Assembly: GCA_003601535.1 (NCBI GenBank) | Contig: PIXW01000106.1 | Location: 1-5,637 of the forward strand | Direction: 5' to 3' | Origin: ANME-2 cluster archaeon | Lineage (GTDB): Archaea > Halobacteriota > Methanosarcinia > Methanosarcinales > Methanogasteraceae | DNA length: 5,637 bases | Shown: positions 5,633-5,637 of the stretch, in pieces | How the letters are laid out: every line of letters starts with the position of its first letter | Position numbering within the stretch: position 1 is the first letter of the stretch | The notes under the pieces: model-generated | Seen by the model: the letters and a program-made list of their open reading frames with translations, nothing else | The model's database searches: none | Told to the model about the DNA's origin: nothing | Translations under genes and position numbers: made by a program

Positions 5633-5637
5633 GTTAA

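Larger units (their letters stand above)
5459..5637. other. Gene-poor right end
   Basis: No frame here looks like a clear gene. A 60-codon plus-strand ORF starts at a GTG overlapping the regulator stop (5455), but it is proline-rich because of the C-rich tract and resembles no family I know. The stretch contains a C-rich tract and a short hairpin, listed separately. It may be a 3' intergenic region or the edge of a mobile element. Confidence 0.4.

Noticed and set aside
5455..5637. 60-codon ORF starting at a GTG that overlaps the regulator stop
   Set aside because: Its proline content comes from the C-rich tract, there is no family resemblance, and other frames here look no worse. Kept only as part of the gene-poor region.
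1..5637. CRISPR array, tRNA or rRNA genes, transposase
   Set aside because: No regularly spaced repeats, no tRNA cloverleaf landmarks and no transposase motifs were seen on either strand.

Overview
The window looks like chromosomal DNA from a euryarchaeon, probably methanogen- or ANME-related (Methanomicrobia-like). The main evidence is a full-length TiaS, an archaea-only tRNA-modifying enzyme, next to an archaeal winged-helix regulator family. Gene starts lack Shine-Dalgarno sites but have TATA-like boxes about 20-30 nt upstream, as expected for leaderless archaeal transcripts. The lineage below Euryarchaeota is inference.

Layout. (1) Positions 1-2384, minus strand: the first 794 residues of a large secreted subtilisin-family (S8) protease that runs off the left edge. 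It reads in order: signal peptide, glycosylation-rich segment, EF-hand-like calcium loop, I9-type propeptide, complete catalytic domain with Asp/His/Asn/Ser, two beta-sandwich (Ig/CARDB-like) domains, and the start of an alpha/beta domain. (2) Positions 2385-2956: a gene-poor stretch. It holds a possible 40-residue ORF upstream of the protease and, on the plus strand, what looks like the wreck of a cobalt/nickel ECF transporter operon: a cbiQ-like 3' end with an in-frame stop, then the first nine codons of a possible cbiO, cut off at the 3' end of hisI. (3) Positions 2957-3316, minus: hisI (histidine biosynthesis). (4) Positions 3361-4629, plus: tiaS, divergent from hisI across about 44 bp of AT-rich shared promoter. 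(5) Positions 4673-5458, plus: a MarR-like winged-helix regulator with its own TATA-like box. (6) Positions 5459-5637: no convincing gene; a C-rich tract whose minus strand fits the G-quadruplex pattern, and a short perfect hairpin at the right edge.

The three complete genes are housekeeping or regulatory, and nothing shows that they form one pathway. The protease is the accessory, cell-surface element. I do not see a clear new multi-gene system. The most distinctive observations are the transporter-operon relic and the domain and glycosylation architecture of the protease.
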